From Pasteurella skyensis (GTDB lineage Bacteria; Pseudomonadota; Gammaproteobacteria; Enterobacterales; Pasteurellaceae), in assembly GCF_013377295.1 (NCBI RefSeq), contig NZ_CP016180.1:434001-498000 (forward strand): a stretch of DNA of 64,000 nt, given 5' to 3'. The first letter of the stretch is position 1, and each line of letters starts with the position of its first letter. The notes under the pieces are model-generated. The model was not told where the DNA came from, did not search any database, and saw nothing but the letters and a program-made list of their open reading frames with translations. Positions 45,241 to 56,181 of this stretch are shown one piece after another. Position numbers and translations under genes: made by a program.

Positions 45241-46214
45241 ACTAAACCTCCTTGAAGTTTACGTACAAATACTTGCCATTGTGTTGCGATTATCGCAAGT
45301 AAAATAACAGCACCAGAAATAGCATTAAAAGCATAAGGAGAGAATTGCAGCAGAATCATCGCATTTTTTAATAAAGCTAAGAATAATACTCCTAACATAG
45401 CGCCTAAAACACTGCCTCGACCACCACCAAGTGTTGCACCTCCGAGTACAACAGCGACTAACACATCAAACTCCCAGCCATAAAGTGCTTTAGGAACAAC
45501 CTCTTGAGCGATAGTAATTTGCATCATTCCAGCAATACCAGCACACACACCTAACCAGCCATAAGCAAATAAATGTACTTTCCAGCCACTCACTCCAGCA
45601 CGTCTTGCTCCTTCTGCATTTGAACCGTAGCCATAAAGTTGTCGTCCAAAACCAGTGAATTTTAAAATATAGGTAGTGACTAATGCGACAATCAACATAA
45701 CAGCAACAGGTAAATAAAGCATCGTGGTATTATCAATATGAATAAATACCATACGCTCTACTAACCAGTCAGGTAAACGATAAATACTACGCCCATTATT
45801 AGTAAAGAAAATTAATAAACCAAAAAAAACATTAAAGGTGGCAATAGTAATGATGATAGAGACTACGCGAAAACCATAAATAAGCAGTGCATTTATCATA
45901 CCAAGCATTGCACCAATAGCCATTGCAATCAACATACCAGAAAGCCAACTTCCACCACCTAACATTTTCATTAAAATAGTAACGGTCGCATATTGTATAA
46001 CGGAAGCACCAACAGCAAAGGAGATATCAATACCACCAATGATAAGCACGACCAGTAAACCAATCGCAAAAATCATTTTTACCGCATTTTGATTGAGTAA
46101 ATCAAAAAAATTCTGTAGTGTAAAAAAATCAGGTGTAGCAAATGACAATATTATTGATAAAAAGATAATAAATACAAAAAGTATCCCTTCAATACTACGT
46201 AAATAGTTAGCCAT
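45237..46214 (-). CDS. ABC sugar transporter permease (RbsC family), first of two
   Basis: The 325 aa have multiple membrane helices and the family motifs IIGGIDISFAVGASVIQYAT and EGARRAGVSGWKVHLFAYGWLGVCAGIAG. The start overlaps the ATPase gene by 8 bases and the TGA stop overlaps the next permease. Operon position: binding protein, ATPase, permease, permease, epimerase-like. Confidence 0.9.
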   Translation of the reverse strand: MANYLRSIEGILFVFIIFLSIILSFATPDFFTLQNFFDLLNQNAVKMIFAIGLLVVLIIGGIDISFAVGASVIQYATVTILMKMLGGGSWLSGMLIAMAIGAMLGMINALLIYGFRVVSIIITIATFNVFFGLLIFFTNNGRSIYRLPDWLVERMVFIHIDNTTMLYLPVAVMLIVALVTTYILKFTGFGRQLYGYGSNAEGARRAGVSGWKVHLFAYGWLGVCAGIAGMMQITIAQEVVPKALYGWEFDVLVAVVLGGATLGGGRGSVLGAMLGVLFLALLKNAMILLQFSPYAFNAISGAVILLAIIATQWQVFVRKLQGGLV

Positions 46215-47697
46215 AAACAGCCTCCTCTAAACTTTCCTCAGTAATTTTGTGAGGCTCAAAGTGGGCAACAAGTGTTCCTTTTTTCATTACGTGAACACGA
46301 TCACATTGATAGTACACCTCTGATACTTCATCAGAAATAATCAGAATAGCCAGTCCTTGTTTTGCTAATTCACGGACAACCTTAAAAATCTCTGCTTTTG
46401 CACCTACATCGACTCCAACAGTTGGCGCATCTAAAATTAATATTTTAGGATCTGTCGCAAGCCATTTACCGATAGCTACACGTTGTTGATTACCTCCTGA
46501 GAGAGAATTAACAGGTAAACTGGAATCTTGATATTTTACCGTCAGTTTTTCTAACCAATACTGCGTTGTTTTTGTTAGTGCTTTAGGCATTAATGAACCC
46601 AGCCAACCACTTAACTTATCAAGTATGGCCATTGTCGTATTATCACGAATAGACTGGGGTTGAATTAATCCTAGATTGAGTCGATCTTCCGATACATAAG
46701 CAATACCAGCTTGAATGGCATCACGGTTATGACGAAAGCGCATTGGCATACCATTTAAAATGATTTCACCACTATCAGGTGAACACATACCAAATAAAGA
46801 GAGGGCGAGTTCAGTTCGTCCTGCTCCTAATAGCCCTGTAATACCAACAATTTCCCCTTTATGTAAAGTAAAGTTGATGTTATGGAACTCTCCTTTACGC
46901 GAAAGGGATTTTACTTCTAAAATAGGTTCAGAAAAGGTTTTAGGCTGGCGAACGTTGTCTTCTAAATCTAATCCAGTCATTAATTGTGAGAGAATTTTAG
47001 GATTTGTTGTTTTCGCATCTAATACATCAATGATGGTACCATCACGAATAACAGTAACACGATCAGCAATATCTAATACCTCTGCTAAACGGTGTGAAAC
47101 AAACACAACTGAAATACCATCCGCTTGCATTTTTTTAACAGCATCTAATAAATGATTAACCTCACTACGTGTTAATGAAGCCGTAGGTTCATCCATAAAA
47201 ATAATACGAGCATCAGCATTGAGAACACGACAAATTGCCACTAATTGACGTTGTGCAATACCGAGTGAAGATAAAGGCACATCCAAATCTAAATGAATAC
47301 CTAAACGTTCCATTACAGCTTTTGCTTGCTGTTTTATTTCTGATTTATTCGGTTTACGTATAGGTTTCGACACAAAATGGTCAAAGGCAATATTTTCCGC
47401 CACACTGAGTTGTGGAAATAAGGATAAATCTTGCCAAATAACGTGAATACCATTGGTAGTTGCCATTTGAGGGGTAACTTTATTAACCGAATGATTGTTA
47501 CCAATAATAATTTTTGCGCCTTTATCTGGGGTATAAACACCAGAAATAATTTTAATTAATGTAGATTTTCCACAACCATTTTCTCCCACCAAACAATGCA
47601 CTTCCCCTTTATTTAATGAAAAATTCACATCTTTCAATGCTTGGTAATTACCAAAGTGCTTATTGATATTAGTAAGTTGTAAAACAGTTTCTTCCAT
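46207..47697 (-). CDS. ABC sugar transporter ATP-binding protein (RbsA/LsrA type, two ABC domains)
   Basis: A double ATPase: the first half has Walker A GENGCGKST, LGIAQRQLVAICRVL and MDEPTASLTRSE; the second has the degenerate GLLGAGRTEL usual for these proteins, then SLSGGNQQRVAIGKWLA. I prefer ATG 47697 (MEETVLQLTNINKHFG) over the ATG at 47709 because the family begins there. The length of 496 aa is normal. A terminator-like hairpin separates it from the binding-protein gene upstream. Confidence 0.92.
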   Translation of the reverse strand: MEETVLQLTNINKHFGNYQALKDVNFSLNKGEVHCLVGENGCGKSTLIKIISGVYTPDKGAKIIIGNNHSVNKVTPQMATTNGIHVIWQDLSLFPQLSVAENIAFDHFVSKPIRKPNKSEIKQQAKAVMERLGIHLDLDVPLSSLGIAQRQLVAICRVLNADARIIFMDEPTASLTRSEVNHLLDAVKKMQADGISVVFVSHRLAEVLDIADRVTVIRDGTIIDVLDAKTTNPKILSQLMTGLDLEDNVRQPKTFSEPILEVKSLSRKGEFHNINFTLHKGEIVGITGLLGAGRTELALSLFGMCSPDSGEIILNGMPMRFRHNRDAIQAGIAYVSEDRLNLGLIQPQSIRDNTTMAILDKLSGWLGSLMPKALTKTTQYWLEKLTVKYQDSSLPVNSLSGGNQQRVAIGKWLATDPKILILDAPTVGVDVGAKAEIFKVVRELAKQGLAILIISDEVSEVYYQCDRVHVMKKGTLVAHFEPHKITEESLEEAVYG

Positions 47698-47725
47698 AAG
47701 AATCACCAAATAAGGTTAAAAAAAA

Positions 47726-47750
47726 GGCTACGACATAAAATACCGTAGCC
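47726..47750 (-). terminator. Intra-operon hairpin between binding protein and ATPase genes
   Basis: On the minus strand GGCTACGG / TCGTAGCC is followed by eight T. It lies 62 bases after the binding-protein stop and is probably a partial terminator, giving more binding protein than membrane components. Confidence 0.8.
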
Positions 47751-47811
47751 AACTTAAAGTTAAAACAAGTATTATTTATAATTTTTGTTCGTTATGAACA
47801 CGAACTTATTT

Positions 47812-48789
47812 TTATAAGCCCAAATCAGCTAGGTCATCTACGGTTTCTTTACTTAATTTTAATGGTTTTTCAGCGTAGATTACTTTACCATCAATGGTAG
47901 ATTTACCTAAAATTGGTAATTCTTTTTCTTTGGAAAGATCTTTGCCATCAGCAACCATTTTACCTAATTCAACAAAAGCCTTACCTGCTTCTAATGGACT
48001 CCAAATGTAACCACCTTGAATATGACCTTTGTGAACTAATCTTGCACCTTGACCTGGTGAGAATAGACCCACTGAAATAAATTTATCTGCAACACCACGC
48101 TCTTCAGCAGCACGAGCAGAACCAATAGGACCCTGACTACCAAATGACATAATACCAACTAGTTTGTCTTTATGTGCACGCATCAGATCTAATGTTGTAG
48201 TACGAGCAGCCTCTACATCATCAGCAACACCAAAACGCTCAGAAACTTGATACATCGTTGGACAAGCTGTTTTCAAATAGTTAACAGCAGCGTCTGCCCA
48301 AGCATTGTGTCCAGGCACACTTAATCCACCGACAAAGATAGCATAACCACCTTTACAGCCCGTTTTTTCTGCAAAAAGTTTCGCATTAGCTTCACCTAAC
48401 GCTTTGTTAGTAATCATCTCAAAATCATAGTCAATATTTTGAGATTTAACAGATTCGTGAGTAATTACTTTGATTCCTTGTTCACGAGCACGCTTAAATA
48501 CAGGCTCTAACACTTCTGCATCATTTGGAACTACACCAATCACATCCACCTTACGAGCAATTAAATCTTCAACAGCACGGACTTGTAATGCAGGATCAGC
48601 ACTGGTTGGCGCAATCATAAAAGCATCAACATCTAATTTTTTTGCACTTTCATTCATACCTTGTTCCATTGCATTAAACCAAGGAATACCACCAATTTTG
48701 ACCACAACACCAATAGTTGTCTTGGCCATCGCCATAGAAGCACAGCTTAATATCACCGTTGCCGATAATGTTTTCAATAAGGTTTTCAT
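47812..48789 (-). CDS. Periplasmic sugar-binding protein (LsrB/rhamnose-type, type I fold)
   Basis: The 325 aa have a signal peptide (MKTLLKTLSATVILSCASMAMA) and a two-lobed periplasmic binding fold: TIGVVVKIGGIPWFNAMEQGM, APTSADPALQVRAVEDLIARKVDVIGVVPND and GYIWSPLEAGKAFVELGKM. It resembles proteins annotated for autoinducer-2 or deoxy-sugar uptake. Without lsrK/lsrR or sugar-specific enzymes nearby, the ligand is open. First gene of the operon. Confidence 0.88.
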   Translation of the reverse strand: MKTLLKTLSATVILSCASMAMAKTTIGVVVKIGGIPWFNAMEQGMNESAKKLDVDAFMIAPTSADPALQVRAVEDLIARKVDVIGVVPNDAEVLEPVFKRAREQGIKVITHESVKSQNIDYDFEMITNKALGEANAKLFAEKTGCKGGYAIFVGGLSVPGHNAWADAAVNYLKTACPTMYQVSERFGVADDVEAARTTTLDLMRAHKDKLVGIMSFGSQGPIGSARAAEERGVADKFISVGLFSPGQGARLVHKGHIQGGYIWSPLEAGKAFVELGKMVADGKDLSKEKELPILGKSTIDGKVIYAEKPLKLSKETVDDLADLGL

Positions 48790-49224
48790 TCAATACCCTC
48801 CAATTAGGTTTAAAATTCACATAGTTTATGTTTATGCGTTGCTAAATTATTAGATCAAAGATTAATTGATGTCAATAGCACACTGTATCAAATAATCCTA
48901 TATAAAATAGATAGATAACGCATTTTTATCAAGTGTATAATCTCTGTTATTAGGTGAATAAAAAGTGTTATCTATTTACATAGGATACCGAAAAATAACA
49001 CAGAATAAATAGAGTGTATGCAACTTTTATTTTAAAATGTGATCGAGTTCAAAAAATGAAAATTAAGGTGGTAACCTAGACTATTGGGATGCGTATTTAT
49101 TAAACAGATCATTACAAAATAAGCGGTAACATTATTGTGAAAATTTGCAAAAGTATTATTACCTTATGCATAGGAGAACATATGGGAAAACTACATTTGC
49201 TAATAGTTCTCCTATGAAATTATT
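48790..49224. other. Intergenic region upstream of the sugar ABC operon and downstream of rep
   Basis: No gene is seen. It holds a possible CRP site at 49039-49054 (TGTGATCGAGTTCAAA, good left half only), an uptake signal at about 49121 with TTTGCAAA, and an 11-bp hairpin CATAGGAGAAC / GTTCTCCTATG (49170-49217) just after the rep stop. Catabolite control of the sugar operon is plausible but not shown. Confidence 0.45.
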
Positions 49225-51246
49225 TTATGACTTATTCCCTTGCAACATCGCCCTTAATCTCGCCACATTATCCGATACTTTTTCCTGTTTTTGCTGTTCC
49301 GTCATAAGTGGTTTATCTCGCTCCCACTGTAAATCATCTTGGGGTAATTCTAGTAAAAAACGGCTTGGTTCAGGTTTGATGATTTCACCATATTGTCGGC
49401 GTGTTTTACACAGTGAAAATGTCAAAGTTTGCTGTGCTCGTGTTATTCCAACATAAGCTAAACGACGTTCTTCTTCTACGTTATTTTCATCCATACTGGT
49501 TTGATGAGGGAGTAGTCCCTCTTCCATTCCGACCAAAAAGACATGGGGAAACTCTAAGCCTTTTGAAGCGTGCAAGGTCATCAGTTGTACTTGATCGCTC
49601 TCATCATCATCTTCGCCACGCTCTAACATATCTCGCAAAGTTAAACGGGTTACCACTTGAGCAAGGTTCATCGGTTCATTGATTTCATCACCTGCTAGCA
49701 TTCCCTCGACCCATTCAAACAGGGTTGCAACATTGCGACTTTGCATTTCTGCTGCCTTTGGGTTGTTAGCGTGTTCGTATAAATAAGCCTCATATTGAAT
49801 TTTGGCAAGCATATCTTTTATTGCAAAAATTGGATCAGATCGTACCGCTTGATCTGATAATTCCACGATCCAACGCCCAAAATCTTGTAAGGCTTGATAA
49901 GGTTTTGGTGTGATATGTTGAATTAAATCAAAATCAAAAATTGCCTCAAATAAACTGGCTTGCTTTTCATTGGCTAAATTTCCCAACTTCTCTAAGGTTG
50001 CTGCCCCAATTTCACGGCGTGGCGTGTTTACAATACGTAAAAAAGCCGCATCATCATCTTGGTTCACTAATAAACGTAAATACGCCATCATATCTTTGAT
50101 TTCAACACGTGAGAAAAACGAGGTTCCCCCTGAAATTTTATAGGGAATACGGTTTTGCATCAGCATTTTTTCAAGTAAACGGGATTGATGATTACCTCGA
50201 TATAAAATTGCATATTCTTTATAGCGTGTTTTACGAGAAAAACGATGAGCGATCAATTCGCCGACTATTCGCTCTGCCTCGTGTTCTTCATCTTTTGCTT
50301 CAATTACATTAAGTTTTTCACCCTGAGCAAGTTGTGAAAAAAGGCGTTTTTGAAAAACGTGGGGGTTGTTATCAATCAAAATATTGGCACAATGTAAAAT
50401 TCGCTGACTGGAACGGTAATTTTGTTCTAATTTAATCACGTTTAAATGTGGAAAATCGACTTTCAAACGTTGCATATTCTCAGGTTTTGCTCCACGCCAC
50501 GAGTAGATCGACTGATCGTCATCGCCCACAACGGTAAAGTTTGCTTGCTCGCCCACCAATAATTTTATTAGTTCATACTGGCTGGTGTTGGTATCCTGAT
50601 ATTCATCAACTAATAAATATTGAATTCGCTGTTGCCAACGCTGTTTTACCTCATCATTTTGTTGAAAAAGTAAGGTTGGAAGCATTATCAAATCATCAAA
50701 ATCAAGAGCATTGTAGGCTCGTAATTGGTTTTGATATTGCTGATAAAAATAACTAAATACACGAGATCGATCATCATTGGCTTGCGCAATCACCTGCTCT
50801 GGCAACAACAGGCTATTTTTCCAATTTGAAATTTGGCTGATTAACTGTTTCAACAGATCTTTATCTTCGGTGACATTTTCAGGCAATAAATGTTTGAGCA
50901 AAGCGATCTGATCGTGATCGTCAAACAGCGTCATTCCTGATTTAAAGCCGAGGGATTTATACTCACGTTTGATAATATCAAAACCTAAGGTGTGGAAAGT
51001 AGAAATAGTCAACCCTTTGGATTTTTCTTTACCGATTGAATGGGCGACACGCTCACGCATTTCACGAGCAGCTTTATTGGTAAAAGTGACCGCCGCAATA
51101 TGCTTAGGGGAATAGCCACAATGGCTAATTAAGTGAGCGATTTTATTGATAATCACTCGGGTTTTACCTGAACCTGCCCCTGCAAGTACTAAGCACGCCC
51201 CTTGCGTATATTCTACGGCTTGTTGTTGTTGTATATTGAGTTTCAT
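49225..51246 (-). CDS. rep: ATP-dependent DNA helicase Rep
   Basis: Superfamily 1 helicase accompanying the replisome. The 673 aa include [27 protein letters not shown] with Walker A, motif [37 protein letters not shown] and the [19 protein letters not shown] / [12 protein letters not shown]-terminal motifs. The length fits Rep (about 670) rather than UvrD (about 720). Confidence 0.95.
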   Translation of the reverse strand: MKLNIQQQQAVEYTQGACLVLAGAGSGKTRVIINKIAHLISHCGYSPKHIAAVTFTNKAAREMRERVAHSIGKEKSKGLTISTFHTLGFDIIKREYKSLGFKSGMTLFDDHDQIALLKHLLPENVTEDKDLLKQLISQISNWKNSLLLPEQVIAQANDDRSRVFSYFYQQYQNQLRAYNALDFDDLIMLPTLLFQQNDEVKQRWQQRIQYLLVDEYQDTNTSQYELIKLLVGEQANFTVVGDDDQSIYSWRGAKPENMQRLKVDFPHLNVIKLEQNYRSSQRILHCANILIDNNPHVFQKRLFSQLAQGEKLNVIEAKDEEHEAERIVGELIAHRFSRKTRYKEYAILYRGNHQSRLLEKMLMQNRIPYKISGGTSFFSRVEIKDMMAYLRLLVNQDDDAAFLRIVNTPRREIGAATLEKLGNLANEKQASLFEAIFDFDLIQHITPKPYQALQDFGRWIVELSDQAVRSDPIFAIKDMLAKIQYEAYLYEHANNPKAAEMQSRNVATLFEWVEGMLAGDEINEPMNLAQVVTRLTLRDMLERGEDDDESDQVQLMTLHASKGLEFPHVFLVGMEEGLLPHQTSMDENNVEEERRLAYVGITRAQQTLTFSLCKTRRQYGEIIKPEPSRFLLELPQDDLQWERDKPLMTEQQKQEKVSDNVARLRAMLQGNKS

Positions 51247-51313
51247 AATTGTTATTTAAATACATAGAGTGGTATTTCTATAATATTTTTTGCAGAATCT
51301 GTATCTTTTAGGC

Positions 51314-51380
51314 GCCTGAGCTTGTCGAAGGCTTATCAATAAAAGCACTTATACTTCGACAGGCTCAGTAACCGTGCTTT
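51314..51380. repeat. REP-like inverted repeat (TTCGACARGCTCAG core)
   Basis: CTGAGCTTGTCGAAGG and ACTTCGACAGGCTCAGTAAC face each other across about 25 bases in the rep-ytfJ gap. Same family as 3691, 31147 and the 59.4-60.5 kb array. Confidence 0.85.
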
Positions 51381-51409
51381 TGTCGATTTAATTATCTATT
51401 TCTCTTAAA

Positions 51410-51955
51410 TCAGTGTGTTAATTGTTTAACTAACTGAATAACCTGATTAATTTGACTAGCCGAGAGTTTACCATCAAAGACAAATTTTACCTTGCCATTT
51501 TTATCTAGAACTGCCACAAAATTATCTTTTGGTTTTAAATTCCAAGCTTTCTTAACAGTACCATTTTGATCTAACACTACCTGACTATGTGCATTTTTTA
51601 GTTTACCTTTTTTGGCTTTACTTTTTACGAATACACCAGTACCAAAGGTTGAATCATCAACGTTAATGATAGTTGTAGTTTGATAAGTTGAACGGTTAAA
51701 GTGAGCGTTACGAATTGCTTCAATTAATGCACTATTTTTCTCTTTAGCATCACTTCTACCAGCAAAATGATTGACCACCCTTACTTTCCCCGCTAAAGAG
51801 CGAGAGTTCCACTCTTGATAAATAATATCATTATTTTTTTTGATAAGTTCACCATCTTCAACTACGGTAACATTCGGTAATCCTTGATTTAATTGAATAT
51901 TGTGAGCCATTGTGAGTGGTGAAAAGAGAGCGAGCAAAACAAATAATTTTTTCAT
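51410..51955 (-). CDS. ytfJ: YtfJ family periplasmic protein
   Basis: The 181 aa have a cleavable signal peptide (MKKLFVLLALFSPLTMA) and a thioredoxin-like YtfJ fold: SLAGKVRVVNHFAGRSDAKEKNSALIEAI, TTIINVDDSTFGTGVFVKSKAKKGK, QVVLDQNGTVKKAWNLK. There is no Cys pair, so no classical redox site. The family function is unknown. Confidence 0.88.
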   Translation of the reverse strand: MKKLFVLLALFSPLTMAHNIQLNQGLPNVTVVEDGELIKKNNDIIYQEWNSRSLAGKVRVVNHFAGRSDAKEKNSALIEAIRNAHFNRSTYQTTTIINVDDSTFGTGVFVKSKAKKGKLKNAHSQVVLDQNGTVKKAWNLKPKDNFVAVLDKNGKVKFVFDGKLSASQINQVIQLVKQLTH

Positions 51956-52121
51956 TTTTTAACCTTTTACTATTGAATTATGAAATTAAACACCCATTTT
52001 AGCATTAAAAGGTGTGATAGGGAGAGTGGTTTTACCTCTTGGTAGATTTTTCTCGTCTAAATGTCGATTTTGTGATATTTTAGCACCGTATTTTTTAATT
52101 TAATTTTTTAAGGAGTTTTAT

Positions 52122-52412
52122 ATGGGCGCTCAAGGTGGCACAATGCAAATGATTTTAATGTTAGTCGTTTTTGGTGGGATTTTCTATTTTATGGTTTATC
52201 GTCCACAAGCCAAACGTCAAAAAGAACAAAAAGCACTTTTAGATAGTCTTTCAAAAGGCGATGAAGTGTTAATTAGTGGTGGTTTGATGGGCAAAATTAC
52301 TAAAGTTGCTGATGAAAATATCGTTATGGCATTAAATGAGACAACTGAAGTAACGATTCGTCGTGATTTCGTTGTGGCAACTTTACCTAAGGGTTCAGTT
52401 AAATCACTTTAA
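52122..52412 (+). CDS. yajC: Preprotein translocase subunit YajC
   Basis: 96 aa with one membrane helix (MILMLVVFGGIFYFMVYRPQAKR) and the conserved basic loop and GDEVLISGGLMGKITKV core. Accessory of SecDF; first in yajC-secD-secF. tgt and queA, which often precede it, are not here. Confidence 0.96.
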   Translation: MGAQGGTMQMILMLVVFGGIFYFMVYRPQAKRQKEQKALLDSLSKGDEVLISGGLMGKITKVADENIVMALNETTEVTIRRDFVVATLPKGSVKSL

Positions 52413-52441
52413 TTTTTTTCATTTTAATACAGGATTAAATT

Positions 52442-54286
52442 GTGTTAAATCGTTTTCCTTTATGGAAGAACCTGATGGTGATCTTTATGGTCGCCATTGG
52501 TGCATTATATGCACTTCCAAATTTATATGGTGAAGATCCGTCAGTACAAATTTCTGGTACTAGAGGACAAACCGCAACTACTGAAACACTTGCTAAAGTA
52601 CAAAGTGTTTTATCTTCAATGAAAATCAATCCAAAAGGTATTAATCTTGAAAAAGGGGCAATTTTAGTTCGTCTTGAAAAAGAAAATGAACAGCTTCCAG
52701 TAAAAGAAAAAATTGCTGATGTGTTAGGGAATGATTATTCAGTCGCATTAAACTTAGCCCCTGCAACACCAAGTTGGTTAGCCGATATTGGCGGAAAGCC
52801 AATGCGAAGAGGGTTAGATTTATTAGGTGGTGTTCGCTTCTTAATGGAAGTGGATATGAACACCAGCTTAGCAAAACAACAAGAAATGTTGCAAGACAGC
52901 TTGCGTACCGAATTGCGTAAAGAAAAATTAAAATATAAAGCGGTCAGAAAGCTAGAAGATTTTGCAACGGAAATTGTTTTTGTTGATTCAGATACTGCAG
53001 ATAAAGCATTTCGCTTTATTCGTGATTATCATAATAACTTAGATTTAACCTATGCTTCTTCTAATGTGTTGTTATTAAAACCATCAGCAACAGGGTTAGC
53101 AGATTCTCGTAGTGCAGCAATCGAACAAAACTTATCGATTTTACGTAAACGTGTTGAAGAATTAGGGGTGTCAGAACCAACGATTCAGCGACAAGGTGCA
53201 GATCGTATTGTAGTTGAATTACCAGGTGTACAAGATACTGCTCGAGCAAAAGAAATTTTAGGTGCAACAGCAACGTTAGAATTTCGTTTAGTGAATACAG
53301 AAGCCAATCAAGCCTTAGTTTCTCAAGGAATTATTCCTGCCAATTCTGAGCTGAAAATGGATAAAAATAATCGTCCAGTACTACTTTATCGTAAAGCTGA
53401 AGTGGGAGGGGAGCATATTATTGATGCTACGGCTGGAAAAGACGACAGAGGATTACCACAAGTTAGTATCAAGCTAGATAGTGAAGGTGGTAATTTAATG
53501 GCAGAAACCACTAAACGAGCATTGAAAAAACCAATGGCAACCCTTTACCGTGAATATAAAGATTCAGGCAAAAAAGATGCTGATGGTAAAGTGATTTTAG
53601 ATAAACACGAAGAAGTGATTAACGTAGCCACTATTCAAGGTCGTTTTGGTAGCCAATTCCAAATTACAGGAATTGACTCTTCAGCAGAAGCGCAAAACTT
53701 AGCCGTATTATTACGTTCAGGGGCATTAATTGCACCAATTGTTATCGTACAAGAGCGCACAATCGGAGCATCTTTAGGAGCTGATAATGTGGCGCAAGGT
53801 ATGAATGCAGCGTTACTTGGCTTAGCATTAACCGTCTTTTTCTGCTTAGTGTATTACAAAATATTTGGTTTATTTGCAACTGCAGCCTTATTAGCAAATA
53901 TGGTATTAACAATCGGTTTAATGTCATTAATTGGTGCAACTTTAACAATGCCAGGTATAGCAGGGATTGTGCTGTCTGTTGGTATGTCTGTTGATGCTAA
54001 CGTATTGATTTATGAGCGTATTAAAGAAGAAATTCGTAATGGTCGTTCAATTCAACACGCAATCCACGAGGGCTATAGCGGTGCGTTTTCAAGTATTTTT
54101 GACTCAAACTTAACCACTATTTTAACTGCTATTATTCTTTATGCAGTAGGAACAGGTCCAATTAAAGGTTTCGCAATCACACTTTCATTAGGGGTGATGA
54201 TCTCAATGTTTACCGCAATTATTGGAACTCGTATGCTAGTGAACTGGCGATATGGTGGTAAACGAGTGAGTAAATTGTGGATTTAA
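52442..54286 (+). CDS. secD: Protein translocase subunit SecD
   Basis: Proton-driven partner of SecYEG that pulls preproteins across. GTG start 52442 after AGGA. The 614 aa have the first membrane helix (about 8-26), P1 domain with RRGLDLLGGVRFLMEVDM, and C-terminal five-helix block with GMSVDANVLIYERIKEEIRNG. secF follows within 11 bases. Confidence 0.97.
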   Translation: MLNRFPLWKNLMVIFMVAIGALYALPNLYGEDPSVQISGTRGQTATTETLAKVQSVLSSMKINPKGINLEKGAILVRLEKENEQLPVKEKIADVLGNDYSVALNLAPATPSWLADIGGKPMRRGLDLLGGVRFLMEVDMNTSLAKQQEMLQDSLRTELRKEKLKYKAVRKLEDFATEIVFVDSDTADKAFRFIRDYHNNLDLTYASSNVLLLKPSATGLADSRSAAIEQNLSILRKRVEELGVSEPTIQRQGADRIVVELPGVQDTARAKEILGATATLEFRLVNTEANQALVSQGIIPANSELKMDKNNRPVLLYRKAEVGGEHIIDATAGKDDRGLPQVSIKLDSEGGNLMAETTKRALKKPMATLYREYKDSGKKDADGKVILDKHEEVINVATIQGRFGSQFQITGIDSSAEAQNLAVLLRSGALIAPIVIVQERTIGASLGADNVAQGMNAALLGLALTVFFCLVYYKIFGLFATAALLANMVLTIGLMSLIGATLTMPGIAGIVLSVGMSVDANVLIYERIKEEIRNGRSIQHAIHEGYSGAFSSIFDSNLTTILTAIILYAVGTGPIKGFAITLSLGVMISMFTAIIGTRMLVNWRYGGKRVSKLWI

Positions 54287-54297
54287 GGAAGAATAAA

Positions 54298-55266
54298 ATG
54301 GCAAAAAAAGAACAAAATGCAGCAGAGATTAAGCTTCCTTATAAGCTAATCCCATTTATGAAATACCGAATGGTCGGTTATCTTTTTTCTTTGGTTGTAA
54401 TCGCTTTTAGCTTATTTTTTATTGTGACTAAAGGCTTAAACTGGGGATTAGATTTTACTGGCGGTACAGTTATTGAAACCACTTTTTCACAATCAGCAGA
54501 TTTGGGAAAAGTACGTTCAGAGTTAGATAAAAATGGTTATGGTAGTGCAATAGTACAAACTTTAGGTGGCACAAAAGATTTAATGATCCGTCTACCTGCT
54601 GCGGAAGCAGACAGTAAAGTGAGTACTAATGTCATTAATGTTATTCATCAACATATTGATCCGAAAGCACAAATTAAAAGTGCTGAGTTTGTTGGGCCAA
54701 ATGTGGGTAAAGAATTAACAGAAAGTGCTATTTACGGAACACTCGCAACATTAGCAATGCTATTAGTCTATGTTGGATTACGTTTTGAATGGCGTCTAGC
54801 AGTGGGTGCAATTGCAGCACTATTCCACGATGTTATTGTGACTATCGGCTTTTTCTCATTGCTACAAATTGAGATTGATTTAACCTTTGTGGCGGCGATC
54901 TTATCCGTTGTGGGTTACTCACTGAATGATAGTATCGTGGTTTTTGACCGTGTACGTGAAAACTTCCGTAAAGTACGTCGTTCAAATACCATTGAAATTG
55001 TCGATATTTCATTAAGCCAAACGCTATCTCGTACCTTGATGACCTCATTAACAACCTTAGTTGTGGTATTAGCTCTATTTTGGCTGGGTGGTTCAACCTT
55101 ACATAGCTTCTCATTAGCATTATTAATCGGTATCGCATTTGGTACCTATTCCTCAATCTACATTGCAATTGGCATTGCATTAAGATTAGGTTTAACTCGT
55201 GATCATATGATCCCACCTGTTGTGGAAAAAGAAGGTGCAGATCAAGAAGCCTTTATTAATTATTAA
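54298..55266 (+). CDS. secF: Protein translocase subunit SecF
   Basis: The ATG at 54298 follows AAGGAAG. SecF signature: GLNWGLDFTGGTVIETTF near the N-terminus and VVGYSLNDSIVVFDRVRENFR in the membrane block; six helices. About 322 aa. Ends the yajC-secD-secF operon, with a terminator after it. Confidence 0.97.
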   Translation: MAKKEQNAAEIKLPYKLIPFMKYRMVGYLFSLVVIAFSLFFIVTKGLNWGLDFTGGTVIETTFSQSADLGKVRSELDKNGYGSAIVQTLGGTKDLMIRLPAAEADSKVSTNVINVIHQHIDPKAQIKSAEFVGPNVGKELTESAIYGTLATLAMLLVYVGLRFEWRLAVGAIAALFHDVIVTIGFFSLLQIEIDLTFVAAILSVVGYSLNDSIVVFDRVRENFRKVRRSNTIEIVDISLSQTLSRTLMTSLTTLVVVLALFWLGGSTLHSFSLALLIGIAFGTYSSIYIAIGIALRLGLTRDHMIPPVVEKEGADQEAFINY

Positions 55267-55288
55267 GGTTTAATGATCAATGTGTAAT

Positions 55289-55316
55289 TAAGGCAGATTA
55301 ATTCTGCCTTTCTTTT
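55289..55316 (+). terminator. Terminator after secF
   Basis: The stem AAGGCAGA / TCTGCCTT is followed by TCTTTTATT. Confidence 0.85.
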
Positions 55317-55360
55317 ATTATCAACATTGTTATTAAAGTTTATTCAAATTGGAAAATATT

Positions 55361-56170
55361 ATGCTAGCGATTATTTCTCCTGCAAAAACATTAGATTACA
55401 AAACACAACCCCCTAATTTTGCAAAAACTCAACCACAACTGACCGCTTATAGCCAACAGCTAATTGATATTTGTAAACAGCTTTCTCCTCAAGATGTTGC
55501 GAGTTTAATGAAAATCAGTGATAAATTGGCAACCTTAAATGCAGTACGATTTGCAGAATGGCAGTTGGAACATAATGAGAATAATGCTAAACAAGCACTA
55601 TTTGCCTTTAAAGGGGATGTTTATACAGGACTTGATGCAACGAGTTTAACCACAACTGAAATTGAGTTTGCTCAATCTCATTTAGCTATTTTATCAGGGT
55701 TATATGGTTTGCTTAAACCATTAGATTTAATGCAACCTTATCGTCTTGAAATGGGAACAAAATTAACTAACCCAAAAGGTAAAAATTTACATGATTTTTG
55801 GGGCAGTGTGATTACACAACAAGTACAAAAAACTCTTGATAAACAAGGGGATAATGTTCTGGTTAATCTTGCTTCTGACGAATATTTTAATTCAGTAAAA
55901 ACCAAAGAGTTAAAAGCAACAATAATCAAACCGATCTTTTTAGATGAAAAAAAGGGAAAATTCAAAACCATTAGTTTTTATGCCAAAAAAGCACGTGGAA
56001 TGATGGTGCGTTATATTTTGAAAAATCAATTAACGGAAGTTGAAAAATTAAAAGAATTTAATTTAGGAGGCTATTGGTTTGATGAAGATAGCTCAACGGA
56101 AACAGAATGGGTCTTTAAACGTACTGAAATTGAAGCTTTAGCTTATAAAGAAATGGGTAGCAATGGCTAA
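55361..56170 (+). CDS. yaaA: Peroxide stress protein YaaA (DUF328)
   Basis: Lowers free iron under peroxide stress in E. coli. Start ATG 55361 ([14 protein letters not shown]). The match is full length: [76 protein letters not shown] and [14 protein letters not shown]. About 269 aa. The downstream lipoprotein gene begins 11 bases after it. Confidence 0.95.
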   Translation: MLAIISPAKTLDYKTQPPNFAKTQPQLTAYSQQLIDICKQLSPQDVASLMKISDKLATLNAVRFAEWQLEHNENNAKQALFAFKGDVYTGLDATSLTTTEIEFAQSHLAILSGLYGLLKPLDLMQPYRLEMGTKLTNPKGKNLHDFWGSVITQQVQKTLDKQGDNVLVNLASDEYFNSVKTKELKATIIKPIFLDEKKGKFKTISFYAKKARGMMVRYILKNQLTEVEKLKEFNLGGYWFDEDSSTETEWVFKRTEIEALAYKEMGSNG

Positions 56171-56181
56171 AGGTTAAGTAT

